Notes under the pieces: model-generated
The model's input: the letters and a program-made list of their open reading frames with translations, nothing else
Database searches by the model: none
What the model was told of the DNA's origin: nothing
Made by a program: the position numbers and the translations under genes
Source: Acidobacteriaceae bacterium
Lineage (GTDB): Bacteria > Acidobacteriota > Terriglobia > Terriglobales > Acidobacteriaceae
DNA: 59,386 nt
Assembly: GCA_003131315.1 (NCBI GenBank)
Contig: PKUV01000169.1
Span: 278-59,663, forward strand
Direction of reading: 5' to 3'
In this document: piece after piece, positions 24,332 through 35,466 of the stretch
How the letters are laid out: the number at the start of each line of letters is the position of its first letter
Position numbering within the stretch: position 1 is the stretch's first letter

Positions 24332-24407
24332 GGGCCCGTAGCTCAACGGTTAGAGCAGCAGACTCATAATCTGTTGGTTCCTGGTTCGAATCCAGGCGGG
24401 CCCACCA
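24332..24407 (+). tRNA. tRNA with CAU anticodon (Met or Ile2)
   Basis: This is a complete cloverleaf of 76 nt with encoded CCA. The acceptor stem GGGCCCG/CGGGCCC is perfect. The D arm TAGCTCAACGGTTAGAGC, the anticodon stem-loop CAGA-CTCATAA-TCTG and the T arm CTGG-TTCGAAT-CCAG are all normal. The CAU anticodon fits elongator Met or the lysidine-modified Ile2 tRNA. The variable region and anticodon stem resemble Ile2 (ileX type) to my eye, but this cannot be settled by reading. Confidence 0.93.
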
Positions 24408-24411
24408 AACC
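24388..24411 (+). repeat. left copy of a tRNA-end direct repeat (att-like)
   Basis: The last 20 nt of the tRNA gene plus 4 nt downstream (from GAATCCAGG through CCACCAAACC) recur exactly at 25576-25599. This is the usual footprint of site-specific integration into a tRNA 3' end. Confidence 0.7.
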
Positions 24412-24600
24412 TGAATGATCATTAGCCTGCTACAAACCCCTTGACGGGGGTTCGTGAGTGACATTGCCTGTTTACGACAACAATCCTGTCCTACGCATTT
24501 CCGCACTCGACAGAGCTCAAAACAGCTTCAGAAATGCTTAGTTTTGGGTGACGAGTTGATGACGAGTTTCCTGCCGAAAGCGGGAGCCAGCTGGCCGGCT

Positions 24601-25278
24601 CTACGCTTTCGTGGTAACGGACAGGGGTCGACTTTGCAGGAAGCCGGTGATCAGTGCGCTATTTATTTGCAAGCCACCGTTGTAGCGGACAAAGCCCTTC
24701 TTCCTGAACCCATTCATAAATTTACTTATCCTTGCGCGGGTGGTACCAACCATCTCCGCCAGGGTTGCTTGGCTCACCTTCAGGGGGCACTCCGGCTTTG
24801 ATTCCTCCATTATGTGCCCCAGCAGCAACAGAACCCGAGCCAGTCGCCTTTCGCTGAAATTGAAGAATTGATCTACCAGGTCTTCCTCGATTCGAATAAT
24901 ACGGGAAAGCAGATATGCAACAAACAGCGCTGCAAACTGCGGGTCTCGCTTGAGCGTGCGAACCGTGCTCTCCTTTCGCAGTCGAGTGATGTTGGACTGC
25001 CCAATTGATCTCGCCGTGCAAATCCGCAGAGATTGCCCTCCCAGACAGCCTTCGCCAAAAAAGCTACCTCGCTGCAGGAAGGCGATCACAGCCTTTTTGC
25101 GACGCGTGGAGACCACCGTGAGCTTCACCGTCCCGCTCTGGATGTAGAAGACAGCATCAGCTGTATCCCCTTGCGAAAAGACGACCTCTTTGTCTCGGTA
25201 ATTCCGAACAGTCATCCCAGCGCCGAATTTTTTGCGGAGAACTGTGGAACTGAAACCGAGAGTACGTTTACTCGCCAT
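24601..25278 (-). CDS. Crp/Fnr-family transcriptional regulator
   Basis: This 225-residue regulator has a cyclic-nucleotide-binding-like jelly roll (about residues 15-130, with VVFSQGDTADAVFYIQSGTVKL) and a C-terminal winged helix-turn-helix (about 155-215, with SQATLAEMVGTTRARISKFMNGFRKKG). No Fnr-type cysteine cluster is visible, and the ligand is unknown. It is the only gene in the 1.2-kb segment bounded by the tRNA-end repeat, so it was probably acquired or left with that segment. Confidence 0.88.
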   Translation of the reverse strand: MASKRTLGFSSTVLRKKFGAGMTVRNYRDKEVVFSQGDTADAVFYIQSGTVKLTVVSTRRKKAVIAFLQRGSFFGEGCLGGQSLRICTARSIGQSNITRLRKESTVRTLKRDPQFAALFVAYLLSRIIRIEEDLVDQFFNFSERRLARVLLLLGHIMEESKPECPLKVSQATLAEMVGTTRARISKFMNGFRKKGFVRYNGGLQINSALITGFLQSRPLSVTTKA

Positions 25279-25607
25279 CCCTATCTCCTTGGCACAATCA
25301 ATTCAAGTGGGAATATGGTTTCGTTCTCGCGACGTTGAAGCAGCGAGACTCGGCGAACGCGCGCAATCGTCGGCATTGGCGAACTCTGACTCAGGTTCTG
25401 CCTTCGCTTATGGAATGGCTTGACTTATTCGCGTCGTGAGAGCCTTGGAGTCCATGTCCAGTAATAGAGGACAACAATCGTACCGCTCAGGAATCTGACT
25501 CGGATGGTCAATACAGCTCATACAAAATTGCACACAGTAACTAAATGGTAATCTCGGGCAAACTGCTCTGGACCAGAATCCAGGCGGGCCCACCAAACCC
25601 TCCGCCC
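25279..25607. other. intergenic region upstream of the Crp/Fnr gene
   Basis: This 329-bp stretch has a less GC-rich composition than the surroundings and no convincing gene. It must hold the promoter of the Crp/Fnr gene on the minus strand. The right copy of the tRNA-end repeat is at its right end, 9 bp before the kinase stop codon. Confidence 0.5.
25576..25599 (+). repeat. right copy of the tRNA-end direct repeat (att-like)
   Basis: An exact 24-bp copy of 24388-24411, not attached to any tRNA body, so it is a duplicated tRNA 3' end rather than a second tRNA gene. Confidence 0.7.
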
Positions 25608-27044
25608 TCATCCCACCGGCAAGCTGAAGTAAAAAACCGACCCGTGCCCTAACTGGCTGGTGACGCCGAGGTGGCCGCCGTGGGCTTCTACTATCGCTTT
25701 GCAGATCGCCAGTCCCATGCCGGTTCCGTGGACTTGCACGCGCTGGTTTCGTCCGCGGTAAAATTTTTCGAAGACGAGGGACTGCTCAAAATCGTCGATG
25801 CCTGGACCGCGATCGGCAATGCTGATGTTGAGCGTCTGGTCCTTGCCTTCGGCGGTGATGCGGATCGGAGCATCGGCGGGTGAATATTTGGCGGCGTTCT
25901 CGAGCAGGTGCACCAGCACTTCCTTGATGTGAGCGGAGTCCATGCGCGCGGTGGGAAGGCCGGCGGGGATTCTGACTTCCACGGGATGCTGTACCAGGAG
26001 TTGCTTCAGTTCTTCGAGCGCTTCCTCGACCACGCTGCCGATGGGCGCGGATTCGAAGCGAAATTCCACTTTATTGGCATCCAACTGGGCCATTTCGGCG
26101 GCTTCTCCGATCAGCCGGTTCAGCCGGTCGCTTTCCTCGTTGATGATGGTCAACAGTTCCTGTCTCTCCTCCGGCGAATGATTCGGGCTGCCGAGAAGCG
26201 AGGTCACCGACGCTTTGATGGCGGTGAGCGGAGTGCGAAACTCATGGGTGACCGAATCGAGCAGGACGGAGCGCAATTGCTCGCTTTCGCGGGCGGCCTC
26301 AGCGCGGCTGAGTTTTTCGACGGCGCCCGCGCGCTCGATGGCGATGGCCACCAGGCTGCCGATGGCCTCCAGTGTTTGCCGCGAAAGCACCGCACCGGAG
26401 ATGCCCATGCAGCCCACCACGCGCATGCCCATGCGCAGCGGCATAAAGGCTAGTTGATGGACAGCGTCGATTCGCGGTTCGCCGCGCAAGCAGATCAATT
26501 GGAGATCGCGCGATTCCAATCCGTCGATGGTGGGGCCAGAGCGATAAACGTCGCTACGACTGGACAACCAAACCGCCGCTGACCGGATGCCGAATGACTC
26601 TACGATGTAGCGGGGAATCAGGTTCAACAGCTCGGCCGGGCTGTCGCTCGAAAGCAGCAACTGGCTGAATGCGTAGAGGCGTTCCAGTTCCTGCCGGCGC
26701 TCGACGGCAGAGCGCGCGCCGCGCCGGGCGCGCTCCGACAGTTGGCTGGCCGTTACCGCGGTGACCAGGAAGGCGAAGAGTGCGATCCAGTTCTGCGGGT
26801 CGGCGATGGTAAAGGTGCCGAGCGGAGGCAGAAAAAAGTAATTGAAAGCGAGGGTGGCGATCACCGACATGAAAACGGCGTGCCGCAAGCCCCAGAAAGC
26901 GGAAATCCCGAGGACGCCCAGCAAGTAAGCCAGCGCCAGCGTGGTCGGATTTAGATGGAGCCAGTGGTAGCCGACGAGCGTGATTCCGGCTACAGACAGC
27001 GCCGCGATCAGGTATCCGGATCCGGATCTGGCCGCAGCTTTCAC
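25608..27044 (-). CDS. KdpD C-terminal half as a separate histidine kinase
   Basis: This 478-residue membrane kinase matches the rear half of KdpD. Four helices of the DUF4118 type lie at about residues 8-105. A GAF-like segment follows at about 120-235. The HisKA domain has the phospho-acceptor His267 in SVTHEFRTPLTAIKAS, and the HATPase domain has ENAAKYSP, DRGPGIDD and GTGMGLAICKAIVEAHGG. It lacks the KdpD sensor and USP part, which is encoded by the divergent gene at 27221. Together they would sense K+ limitation and phosphorylate KdpE. Confidence 0.9.
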   Translation of the reverse strand: MKAAARSGSGYLIAALSVAGITLVGYHWLHLNPTTLALAYLLGVLGISAFWGLRHAVFMSVIATLAFNYFFLPPLGTFTIADPQNWIALFAFLVTAVTASQLSERARRGARSAVERRQELERLYAFSQLLLSSDSPAELLNLIPRYIVESFGIRSAAVWLSSRSDVYRSGPTIDGLESRDLQLICLRGEPRIDAVHQLAFMPLRMGMRVVGCMGISGAVLSRQTLEAIGSLVAIAIERAGAVEKLSRAEAARESEQLRSVLLDSVTHEFRTPLTAIKASVTSLLGSPNHSPEERQELLTIINEESDRLNRLIGEAAEMAQLDANKVEFRFESAPIGSVVEEALEELKQLLVQHPVEVRIPAGLPTARMDSAHIKEVLVHLLENAAKYSPADAPIRITAEGKDQTLNISIADRGPGIDDFEQSLVFEKFYRGRNQRVQVHGTGMGLAICKAIVEAHGGHLGVTSQLGHGSVFYFSLPVG

Positions 27045-27063
27045 GAGGCGATTGTAACAAGAT

Positions 27064-27174
27064 AAGGTTTCAAGGTTTCAGAGTTTCAAGGTTTCAAGGA
27101 TAGGGGCAGTGGTGAATGCTCGCAGGTAACTTTAGACCTTGAAACTCTGAAACCTTGAAACCTTGAAACCTTTT
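27064..27174. repeat. long inverted repeat between the two KdpD halves
   Basis: A 26-bp exact inverted repeat built of GGTTTCAAGGTTTCAGAG units (arms 27066-27091 and 27137-27162), extended by further GTTTCAAGG copies, occupies the divergent promoter region. Confidence 0.8.
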
Positions 27175-27220
27175 TCAACACACATCGACAAAGTTGGATG
27201 TCTCAACGACAATAATCGCG

Positions 27221-28345
27221 ATGCCTAAGACCCCCGATCAGTGGCTGGAGGAATGTTCGCCGACGAAGAAGGGAGGCAGGTTCAAGCTCTTTCTTGGATA
27301 TGCACCCGGCGTGGGCAAGACCCACACCATGCTGACCGAGGCGATCCGGCGCCACACCCGCGGCGAAGATGTGGTGATCGGAGTTGTGGAAACCCACGGA
27401 CGGAAAGCGGTGGCGGAACTGGTCACGAATCTGGAAGTCGTGCCGCGCAAAACGATCGAGTATAAGGGCGCGATCTTCGAAGAGATGGACGTGGACGCCA
27501 TTCTCGCGCGCAAGCCTCGCGTCGCGCTGGTGGACGAACTGGCGCACACCAATATCGAGGGCAGCAAGCATCCCAAGCGCTATGAAGACGTGCTGGAACT
27601 GCTGGATGCGGGGATCGACGTTCTCTCCACCATGAACATCCAGCATCTGGAGAGCGTGACCCCGACGGTGCAGGGAGTCACCGGGATCCATGTACGGGAA
27701 ACGGTCCCGGACTGGGTGCTGCAAAGAGTCAACGAAGTGGTGATGATCGATCTGACTCCGGAGGCGCTGCAGAACCGGATGCGGCGCGGCGACGTGTATC
27801 CGCAGGAACGCGTGGGGCGGGCGCTGGAAAACTTTTTCCGCGAGACGAACTTGATCGCTTTGCGAGAGCTGGCATTGCGCCAAGTGGCCCAGGCGGTGGA
27901 TCAAAGCCTGGAACAGCACCGCGGAGAGCAAGAGAAAGATCGAGGAGCGGTCGCCATCCGCGAAAGCATTGCGGTATGCATCAGCTCGAACCCGGCGGCG
28001 CAGTATCTGGTTGCCCGCGGGGCGCGCATGGCACAGGCCATGAATGCCGAGCTCTTTGTTGTCTATACCGACCTGGGGCAGGACACCAGCGAAGCGAATC
28101 AGCGAACCCTGAACGCGAACGTGCGCTTCGCGGAAAACGTTGGGGCATCGGTGGTGCGACTGAAGGGAAAGAGCGTGGCCGAGGCGGTCGCGGAATTCGT
28201 CAACGAGAAACACATCACGCAAGTTGTTTTCGGACGCTCCGCGACGCGGGGCTGGAAACGATATTTCTATCTTTCGGCGATCCATCAGTTTTTGCGCGAC
28301 GCCCCAGCGGTGGACGTACACATCGTGACGCAGGAACCCGGCTAA
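27221..28345 (+). CDS. KdpD N-terminal sensor half (KdpD and USP domains)
   Basis: This 374-residue protein matches the front half of KdpD. A KdpD domain at about residues 20-230 has a Walker A motif in GYAPGVGKTHTML and the DELAHTNIEGSKHPKRYEDV stretch. A universal-stress-protein-like domain follows at about 245-370 (IRESIAVCISSNPAAQYLVARGARMA, VFGRSATRGWKRYF). It stops before the membrane and kinase parts, which are encoded divergently. A TTG 27 bp upstream is another possible start. KdpE follows after 23 bp. Confidence 0.9.
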   Translation: MPKTPDQWLEECSPTKKGGRFKLFLGYAPGVGKTHTMLTEAIRRHTRGEDVVIGVVETHGRKAVAELVTNLEVVPRKTIEYKGAIFEEMDVDAILARKPRVALVDELAHTNIEGSKHPKRYEDVLELLDAGIDVLSTMNIQHLESVTPTVQGVTGIHVRETVPDWVLQRVNEVVMIDLTPEALQNRMRRGDVYPQERVGRALENFFRETNLIALRELALRQVAQAVDQSLEQHRGEQEKDRGAVAIRESIAVCISSNPAAQYLVARGARMAQAMNAELFVVYTDLGQDTSEANQRTLNANVRFAENVGASVVRLKGKSVAEAVAEFVNEKHITQVVFGRSATRGWKRYFYLSAIHQFLRDAPAVDVHIVTQEPG

Positions 28346-28368
28346 TTGGGCATCTTGGAGCATAAACT

Positions 28369-29058
28369 TTGGAGCATAAACACATCTTGGTGGTGGACGA
28401 CGAATCCCAGATCACGCGGGTGCTGCGGACTTCTCTTTCCAGCCACGGATATGACATTCGCGTTGCCAACGACGGCGAGACTGCACTGGAGATCATGAAA
28501 GACTGGTCGCCGGATCTGGTCATCACCGATCTGGCAATGCCCAACATGGACGGACTGGAGTTGTGCCGACGGCTGCGGGCGAAGACGCAAATTCCGATCA
28601 TCGTGCTCTCGGTGCGGGGTGAGGAGCGGACCAAGGTCAAGGCGCTGGATGCGGGCGCGGATGACTACGTGACCAAGCCGTTCGGTATGGAGGAACTCCT
28701 GGCGCGCGTCCGCGCCAATCTTCGCCGCGTGCGGACGCAAGAGTCGGAACTGGAGCCGATAGAAGCGGGCGACTTCAAGATCGATCCCGGATCCCGCACC
28801 GTTTTTGTAAAGGACCGCGCGGTCCACCTCACGCCGAAAGAATTTGACTTGCTCGCATATATGGCCCGCCACGCCGGCAAAGTGGTAACGCATCGCGCCT
28901 TGCTGGGCGCGGTCTGGGGTGGTGAAAGCACAGAACAGGTCGAATACCTGCGCGTGTTCGTTGCGCAACTGCGCAAGAAGCTTGAGCCCTCGCCAAATTC
29001 CCCTCGCTACATTGTGACCGATCCCTGGGTGGGATATCGCTTCGAGCCGGGCGACTGA
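28369..29058 (+). CDS. kdpE: KdpE-type response regulator
   Basis: This 229-residue OmpR-family regulator has a receiver domain (VVDDE at the start, phospho-acceptor Asp54 in LVITDLAMPNMDG, Lys in YVTKPFGMEELLARV) and a C-terminal winged helix with VHLTPKEFDLLAYMARHAGKVVTH. The start is a TTG, 8 nt after GGAG; the 13-bp TTGGAGCATAAAC around it is duplicated in tandem with a 14-bp period. It should activate the kdp transport genes when K+ is scarce. Confidence 0.92.
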   Translation: MEHKHILVVDDESQITRVLRTSLSSHGYDIRVANDGETALEIMKDWSPDLVITDLAMPNMDGLELCRRLRAKTQIPIIVLSVRGEERTKVKALDAGADDYVTKPFGMEELLARVRANLRRVRTQESELEPIEAGDFKIDPGSRTVFVKDRAVHLTPKEFDLLAYMARHAGKVVTHRALLGAVWGGESTEQVEYLRVFVAQLRKKLEPSPNSPRYIVTDPWVGYRFEPGD

Positions 29059-29179
29059 TTTCCGGCCTCCTCACTAAGCCTGCGTCATCTTTCCTGTCGT
29101 CGGTGGGTCCCGCTGGACGAGAAAGGGCGCCCGTCCCTCTATCCGTGTCGAAATCTGGCGTGGGCGCTTCTTTATGACT

Positions 29180-29197
29180 TCCTTACGAACTCCTTAC
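29180..29197 (+). promoter_or_regulatory. candidate KdpE binding site
   Basis: Two TCCTTAC units lie 11 bp apart (29180-29186 and 29191-29197), one helical turn, in an AT-rich stretch upstream of the first small transport-operon gene. OmpR-family regulators bind such spaced direct repeats. Confidence 0.35.
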
Positions 29198-29261
29198 TCC
29201 GCTTTTATGGCGCCCCGAATTTAATCGAGATGGCACGGAAGCCGCCTCCGAGCGGACCGGA

Positions 29262-29414
29262 ATGATTCATTTCTTGCTCATTGTGTGCGCGCTCGCTGAG
29301 GGCTTTTTGTTGTGGTTCCTGGTGGCGCTGATCCGGGAGAGCCGATACCTCGCGCGACGCACGGGGAAGGCCGATCGCACGCGACGCGGACCGGTGAGCC
29401 GGATGAAGAACTGA
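29262..29414 (+). CDS. 50-residue membrane microprotein
   Basis: This small reading frame runs from an ATG to a TGA that lies 5 bp before the porin start, so it fits the operon closely. One hydrophobic helix (residues 2-23, FLLIVCALAEGFLLWFLVAL) is followed by a basic tail rich in Arg and Lys. I do not recognise it; its ribosome-binding site is weak. Confidence 0.5.
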   Translation: MIHFLLIVCALAEGFLLWFLVALIRESRYLARRTGKADRTRRGPVSRMKN

Positions 29415-29419
29415 TCCCT

Positions 29420-30625
29420 ATGAATATTGGAACGACTCAAGACGAGAATGCAGGAAAGGCAATAGGAAAGCGCACGGTGCTGATGGTGCTGGGCGCGTTG
29501 CTGTTCACGCTTCCACTGCATGGGCAGCAGATTTCTGCCGCGCCTTCGGCCCCAGGTCCGCTCTCTACGCCTTCGATCACGGGCCCGCTTCAGGCTTCCG
29601 CCCCCGTCATTTTTGATGGCGGACCTTTGGGCAAGCTCGACTTGGACGGAATTGTCAGCGGGATGGGCCTGTGGCAGGGAAATCACATTCCCGGTGATAA
29701 CCCTACGCAACCGGCTCTGAGTAATGGCCAGGTCTTCATTCAGAAGACCACCGGCTGGTGGCAGTTCTACGTCCAGGCGGGTGCCTATAACATTCTGGCC
29801 CTTGGGACGCCGTTTCTCTCCACAGAAAAGGCGATCACCAACCTCTACGGCCCGGTGCCGGTCGCTTACCTGAAGCTAGCGTCGGGAAAGAACACCTCCA
29901 TTCTGGTCGGTGCGCTGCCTACATTAATGGGCGCTGAGTACACCTTCGACTTCGAAAACATGAACATCGAGCGCGGCCTGTTGTGGAACCAGGAAAACGC
30001 CGTGAATCGCGGAATCCAGGTGAATCAGACCTTAGGTAAATTCACCGCCTCGATGAGTTGGAACGACGGCTACTATTCCAACCGTTACTCGTGGCTGAGC
30101 GGCTCCTTAACTTATACCAACGGGCCCCATGGCTTGGCGTTCGTCGGTATGGGGAACCTCGGGCAGACAGTCTTTCAAACTCTGGCCACACCTGTGCAAA
30201 ACAACGGCAGTATGTATGCCCTGATATATACTTACACAAAAGGGAACTGGATCGTTCAACCATACTTTCAATTCGGCAACGTGCCGACCAATCGGAAAAT
30301 CGGTGTGGTGCAGGGAGCGTCGACCCGAGGCGGTGCGGTGTTAGTGAATCACACCTTCAAACACGGGTTCTCGCTCTCGGGGCGCGGGGAATACGTCGCA
30401 AGCACGGGGAGTGCCGCTGAACAAGCCGTCAATCTGTTGTTCGGTCCGGGCAGCGCGGGCTGGTCGATCACGCTGACACCCACTTTTCAATACCAGCGCT
30501 TCTTCACTCGCGGGGACCTTTCCTTTGTTCGGGCGACCAGTTACACGCCGGGTGACGTCTTCGGTCCCACGGGCATGAACCAAAACCAGCCCCGTGGTGT
30601 AATTGAAGTGGGCTTCCTGTTTTAA
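29420..30625 (+). CDS. outer-membrane beta-barrel protein of the kdp operon
   Basis: This 401-residue protein has a signal peptide (about residues 16-37, ending LPLHGQQ) and alternating amphipathic strands to a C-terminal Phe (VIEVGFLF), as in outer-membrane barrels. The region with QFYVQAGAYNILALGTP and FENMNIERGLLWNQENAVNRG fits the porin-2/OmpL-like barrel type. Position directly before the Kdp genes suggests it lets K+ or other solutes through the outer membrane. The start is the ATG before NIGTTQ. Confidence 0.8.
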   Translation: MNIGTTQDENAGKAIGKRTVLMVLGALLFTLPLHGQQISAAPSAPGPLSTPSITGPLQASAPVIFDGGPLGKLDLDGIVSGMGLWQGNHIPGDNPTQPALSNGQVFIQKTTGWWQFYVQAGAYNILALGTPFLSTEKAITNLYGPVPVAYLKLASGKNTSILVGALPTLMGAEYTFDFENMNIERGLLWNQENAVNRGIQVNQTLGKFTASMSWNDGYYSNRYSWLSGSLTYTNGPHGLAFVGMGNLGQTVFQTLATPVQNNGSMYALIYTYTKGNWIVQPYFQFGNVPTNRKIGVVQGASTRGGAVLVNHTFKHGFSLSGRGEYVASTGSAAEQAVNLLFGPGSAGWSITLTPTFQYQRFFTRGDLSFVRATSYTPGDVFGPTGMNQNQPRGVIEVGFLF

Positions 30626-30677
30626 GGTCAATTGCAGCGGTTTCGTGGATATGGAGTGATTATTGGGGAGGGCGATC

Positions 30678-30764
30678 ATGCAGGACATTGTGTGGACAGC
30701 AGTTACAATCGCGTTCTTTGTGATTGCAATTACTTACGTGCGATTTTGCGAGCGCATGAAGTGA
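30678..30764 (+). CDS. 28-residue membrane microprotein upstream of kdpF
   Basis: This tiny frame begins after GGGGAGGG and ends 10 bp before kdpF. It is almost one hydrophobic helix followed by YVRFCERMK. Such small helical proteins occur next to kdpF in related loci, to my memory, and may be an accessory Kdp subunit. Confidence 0.6.
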   Translation: MQDIVWTAVTIAFFVIAITYVRFCERMK

Positions 30765-30774
30765 GGAGAACGAA

Positions 30775-30864
30775 ATGAACTTGGAATCGATCATCATGCT
30801 GATTGTGAGCGCAGGTTTGATGGTTTACCTGCTGTATGCGTTGCTGAGACCGGAGAAATTCTGA
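30775..30864 (+). CDS. kdpF: KdpF small subunit
   Basis: This 29-residue single-helix peptide ([21 protein letters not shown]) has the KdpF pattern and sits directly before kdpA, one base apart, with GGAG upstream. KdpF stabilises the Kdp complex in the membrane. Confidence 0.88.
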   Translation: MNLESIIMLIVSAGLMVYLLYALLRPEKF

Positions 30865-30865
30865 A

Positions 30866-32665
30866 ATGACAACCAATGGCTGGATACAGATCGGCGTATT
30901 TCTAGCTCTGATTCTGGCGATCACTAAGCCGCTCGGCGCGTACATGGCAAAAGTGTTCAGCCGTGAGCGCACTTTTCTCGACCCCGTGGTCCGCCCGATC
31001 GAGCGGTTGCTCTATCGTGTGACCGAAGTCGATGAAAAGCACGAGATGCGCTGGACGGAATACGCTTTCGCCATGCTGCTGTTCAGCGGCGCCACCATGC
31101 TGCTGCTTTATCTGATTGAGCGCGCGCAGCATTTGCTACCCTGGTGGAATCCGCAGAAGTTTGCTGCCGTGCCTCCAGCACTGGCCTTTAACACTGCCGC
31201 GTCCTTCACGACAAACACCAATTGGCAGAACTATCCGGGTGAGGCCACCATGAGCTATCTCACGCAAATGGCTGGCCTGGCCTACCACAACTTTGCGTCG
31301 GCGGCGGTGGGGATCGCGCTGGCGGTCGCGTTTATTCGCGGCATCGCGCGCAAGGAGAAGGAGACCATCGGAAATTTCTGGGTCGATATGACCCGCTCCA
31401 CCCTGTGGGTGCTGCTGCCCGCCTGCATCGTCTATGCCCTGGTCCTGGTTTCGCAAGGAGTCGTGCAAAATCTCAAGCCCTATGACACCGCGAAGCTGAT
31501 CGAACCGCAACAGGTCCAGAAGATTGGAACGGACGGCAAGCCGATGGTTGGGCCGGATGGCAAGGCGGTGATGGACACCGTGACCGACCAGACCATCGCC
31601 CAAGGGCCGGTTGCTTCTCAAGAGGCGATCAAGATGCTGGGCACGAACGGCGGCGGATTCTTCAATGCCAACAGTTCCCATCCCTTTGAGAATCCCACAC
31701 CACTTAGCAACCTTCTGCAGATGCTTTCCATCTTCGCGATCCCGGCAGGCCTTACTTATACCCTGGGCCGAATGACAGGGTCGCAGCGTCACGGCTGGGC
31801 GGTCTGGGCGGCAATGGCGATTCTGTTTATATGCGGTGTTACGACGGCTTACTGGGCCGAGGCCAGAGGCAATCCTCTGCTGCACGGCGTTGACCAGCAC
31901 GCCACCGCGATGCAGCCGGGCGGCAACATGGAAGGCAAGGAAGTGCGCTTTGGCATCGCTAACTCCGCGTTGTTCGCCACCGTCACCACCGACGCGAGTT
32001 GTGGCGCCATCAACGGCCAACACGATTCGTTTACTCCGCTGGGCGGACTGGTGCCGCTGGTCAACATCATGCTCAGCGAGACCGTGTTTGGAGGAGTGGG
32101 CGCCGGCCTGTACGGCATCCTGATCTATGTGGTGCTGTCGGTGTTCATTGCCGGGCTCATGGTCGGGCGAACGCCAGAGTATCTGGGTAAGAAGATTGAA
32201 GCCTACGACGTGAAGATGGCGATGCTGGTCACGCTGGTTTTCCCGCTGATCATTCTGGTGCTCACGGCCATTTCATCGGTCAAGGGATTTGGCACATCGA
32301 GCATCAGCAATGCGGGTCCACACGGCCTGACCCAAATCCTCTACGCGTTCACGTCCCAGGCAGGGAACAACGGTTCCGCGTTCGCCGGATTGAACGGTAA
32401 CACGCTTTGGTACAACACCGCGGGCGGGCTCACGATGCTGGTGGGACGATTCTTCATGATCATTCCCATGCTAGCGATTGCCGGCAACCTGGCGAAGAAA
32501 AAAACCGTGCCCGCTTCGGCGGGTACGTTCCCGGTGACTACGCCCCTGTTTTCCGTTCTGCTGGTGTCGGTGATTGTGATCGTGGGAGCGCTGACATTCT
32601 TCCCGGCCCTTAGTTTGGGGCCCGTACTTGAACACCTGCAGATGATGGCAGGGAAAACTTTCTGA
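30866..32665 (+). CDS. kdpA: potassium-transporting ATPase subunit KdpA
   Basis: This 599-residue channel-like subunit binds and passes K+ through the Kdp pump. About ten hydrophobic helices are visible. Selectivity-filter regions include [35 protein letters not shown], and [15 protein letters not shown]. It is about 40 residues longer than the enterobacterial protein, with an inserted charged loop ([19 protein letters not shown]). The kdpB start follows 8 bp after. Confidence 0.95.
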   Translation: MTTNGWIQIGVFLALILAITKPLGAYMAKVFSRERTFLDPVVRPIERLLYRVTEVDEKHEMRWTEYAFAMLLFSGATMLLLYLIERAQHLLPWWNPQKFAAVPPALAFNTAASFTTNTNWQNYPGEATMSYLTQMAGLAYHNFASAAVGIALAVAFIRGIARKEKETIGNFWVDMTRSTLWVLLPACIVYALVLVSQGVVQNLKPYDTAKLIEPQQVQKIGTDGKPMVGPDGKAVMDTVTDQTIAQGPVASQEAIKMLGTNGGGFFNANSSHPFENPTPLSNLLQMLSIFAIPAGLTYTLGRMTGSQRHGWAVWAAMAILFICGVTTAYWAEARGNPLLHGVDQHATAMQPGGNMEGKEVRFGIANSALFATVTTDASCGAINGQHDSFTPLGGLVPLVNIMLSETVFGGVGAGLYGILIYVVLSVFIAGLMVGRTPEYLGKKIEAYDVKMAMLVTLVFPLIILVLTAISSVKGFGTSSISNAGPHGLTQILYAFTSQAGNNGSAFAGLNGNTLWYNTAGGLTMLVGRFFMIIPMLAIAGNLAKKKTVPASAGTFPVTTPLFSVLLVSVIVIVGALTFFPALSLGPVLEHLQMMAGKTF

Positions 32666-32673
32666 GGCGGCGC

Positions 32674-34701
<2,028 letters not shown>

Positions 34702-34719
34702 GGAAGAGCTGGTATAGAA

Positions 34720-35301
34720 ATGAAGAAAAATCTGATCACAGCGGTACTCATGACGATCGCGACGACGGTTCTGTTGGGGATTCTGTATCCCCTGCTGGTG
34801 ACCGGACTCGCGCAGCTGATCTTCCCCAAGCAGGCCAACGGCCAGCTAATCAAGGGGAAGGACGGAGTGGTAGTTGGCTCTCGCCTGATCGGACAGCCAT
34901 TTTCGGGGCCGGGATACTTTCATTCGCGGCCATCCGCCGCGGGCGCCGCAGGCTATGATGCCAGTGCCTCCAGCGGCTCGAACCTGGGCCCGACCAACGC
35001 GCAGTTGATTGCCCGCGTCAATGGAGACGTTGCCAAGTTGCAAGCCGAGAATCCCGGTACCCCCATCCCTGTAGATCTGGTGACGACATCGGGTTCAGGA
35101 CTGGATCCGGATATCTCGCCCGCGGCGGCGGAGTTCCAGATTCGGCGTGTGGCTTCGGAACGCAAGATTCAGGAAGCTGAAGTCGCACGCCTGGTTCGTG
35201 AGAACTCCGAGAACCGGCAATGGGGATTCCTGGGCGAGCCGCGCGTTCACGTACTCGAACTGAATATTGCGCTCGATGCGCGGTACGGGCGAGTGCGCTA
35301 G
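34720..35301 (+). CDS. kdpC: potassium-transporting ATPase subunit KdpC
   Basis: This 193-residue subunit has one N-terminal helix (residues 5-27) and a soluble periplasmic-side domain with FHSRPSAAG, SGSNLGPTN, PVDLVTTSGSGLDPDISPAAA and WGFLGEPRVHVLELN, all typical of KdpC. It assists assembly and ATP use by KdpB. It ends the operon. Confidence 0.95.
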   Translation: MKKNLITAVLMTIATTVLLGILYPLLVTGLAQLIFPKQANGQLIKGKDGVVVGSRLIGQPFSGPGYFHSRPSAAGAAGYDASASSGSNLGPTNAQLIARVNGDVAKLQAENPGTPIPVDLVTTSGSGLDPDISPAAAEFQIRRVASERKIQEAEVARLVRENSENRQWGFLGEPRVHVLELNIALDARYGRVR

Positions 35302-35322
35302 GAGCTCCGAAATCCTTCGATT

Positions 35323-35398
35323 ACCGTGTGGAAGCGGGGCTACGCCCCGCTTGGACGGGGCAAAGCCCCGTCCCCACACAAGCCCGTCCCCACACAAG
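35323..35398. repeat. compound GGGGC/GCCCC palindrome after kdpC
   Basis: Two adjacent hairpins, CGGGGCTACGCCCCG and CGGGGCAAAGCCCCG, are bounded by GTGTGG and CCACAC, with the last block repeated in part. The second hairpin is the type found in frame in the hydantoinase B gene. It may also end kdp transcription. Confidence 0.7.
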
Positions 35399-35466
35399 AA
35401 AGCTCAGGACCCCGGGCGGACGAAGCCCGGCAACAGCCTGCGGTCACACCAACTCTGCATCCGGCT

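Noticed and set aside
25576-25599. Possible second tRNA gene
   Set aside because: Only the 3' 20 nt and 4 flanking nt are present; no D or anticodon arm precedes them.
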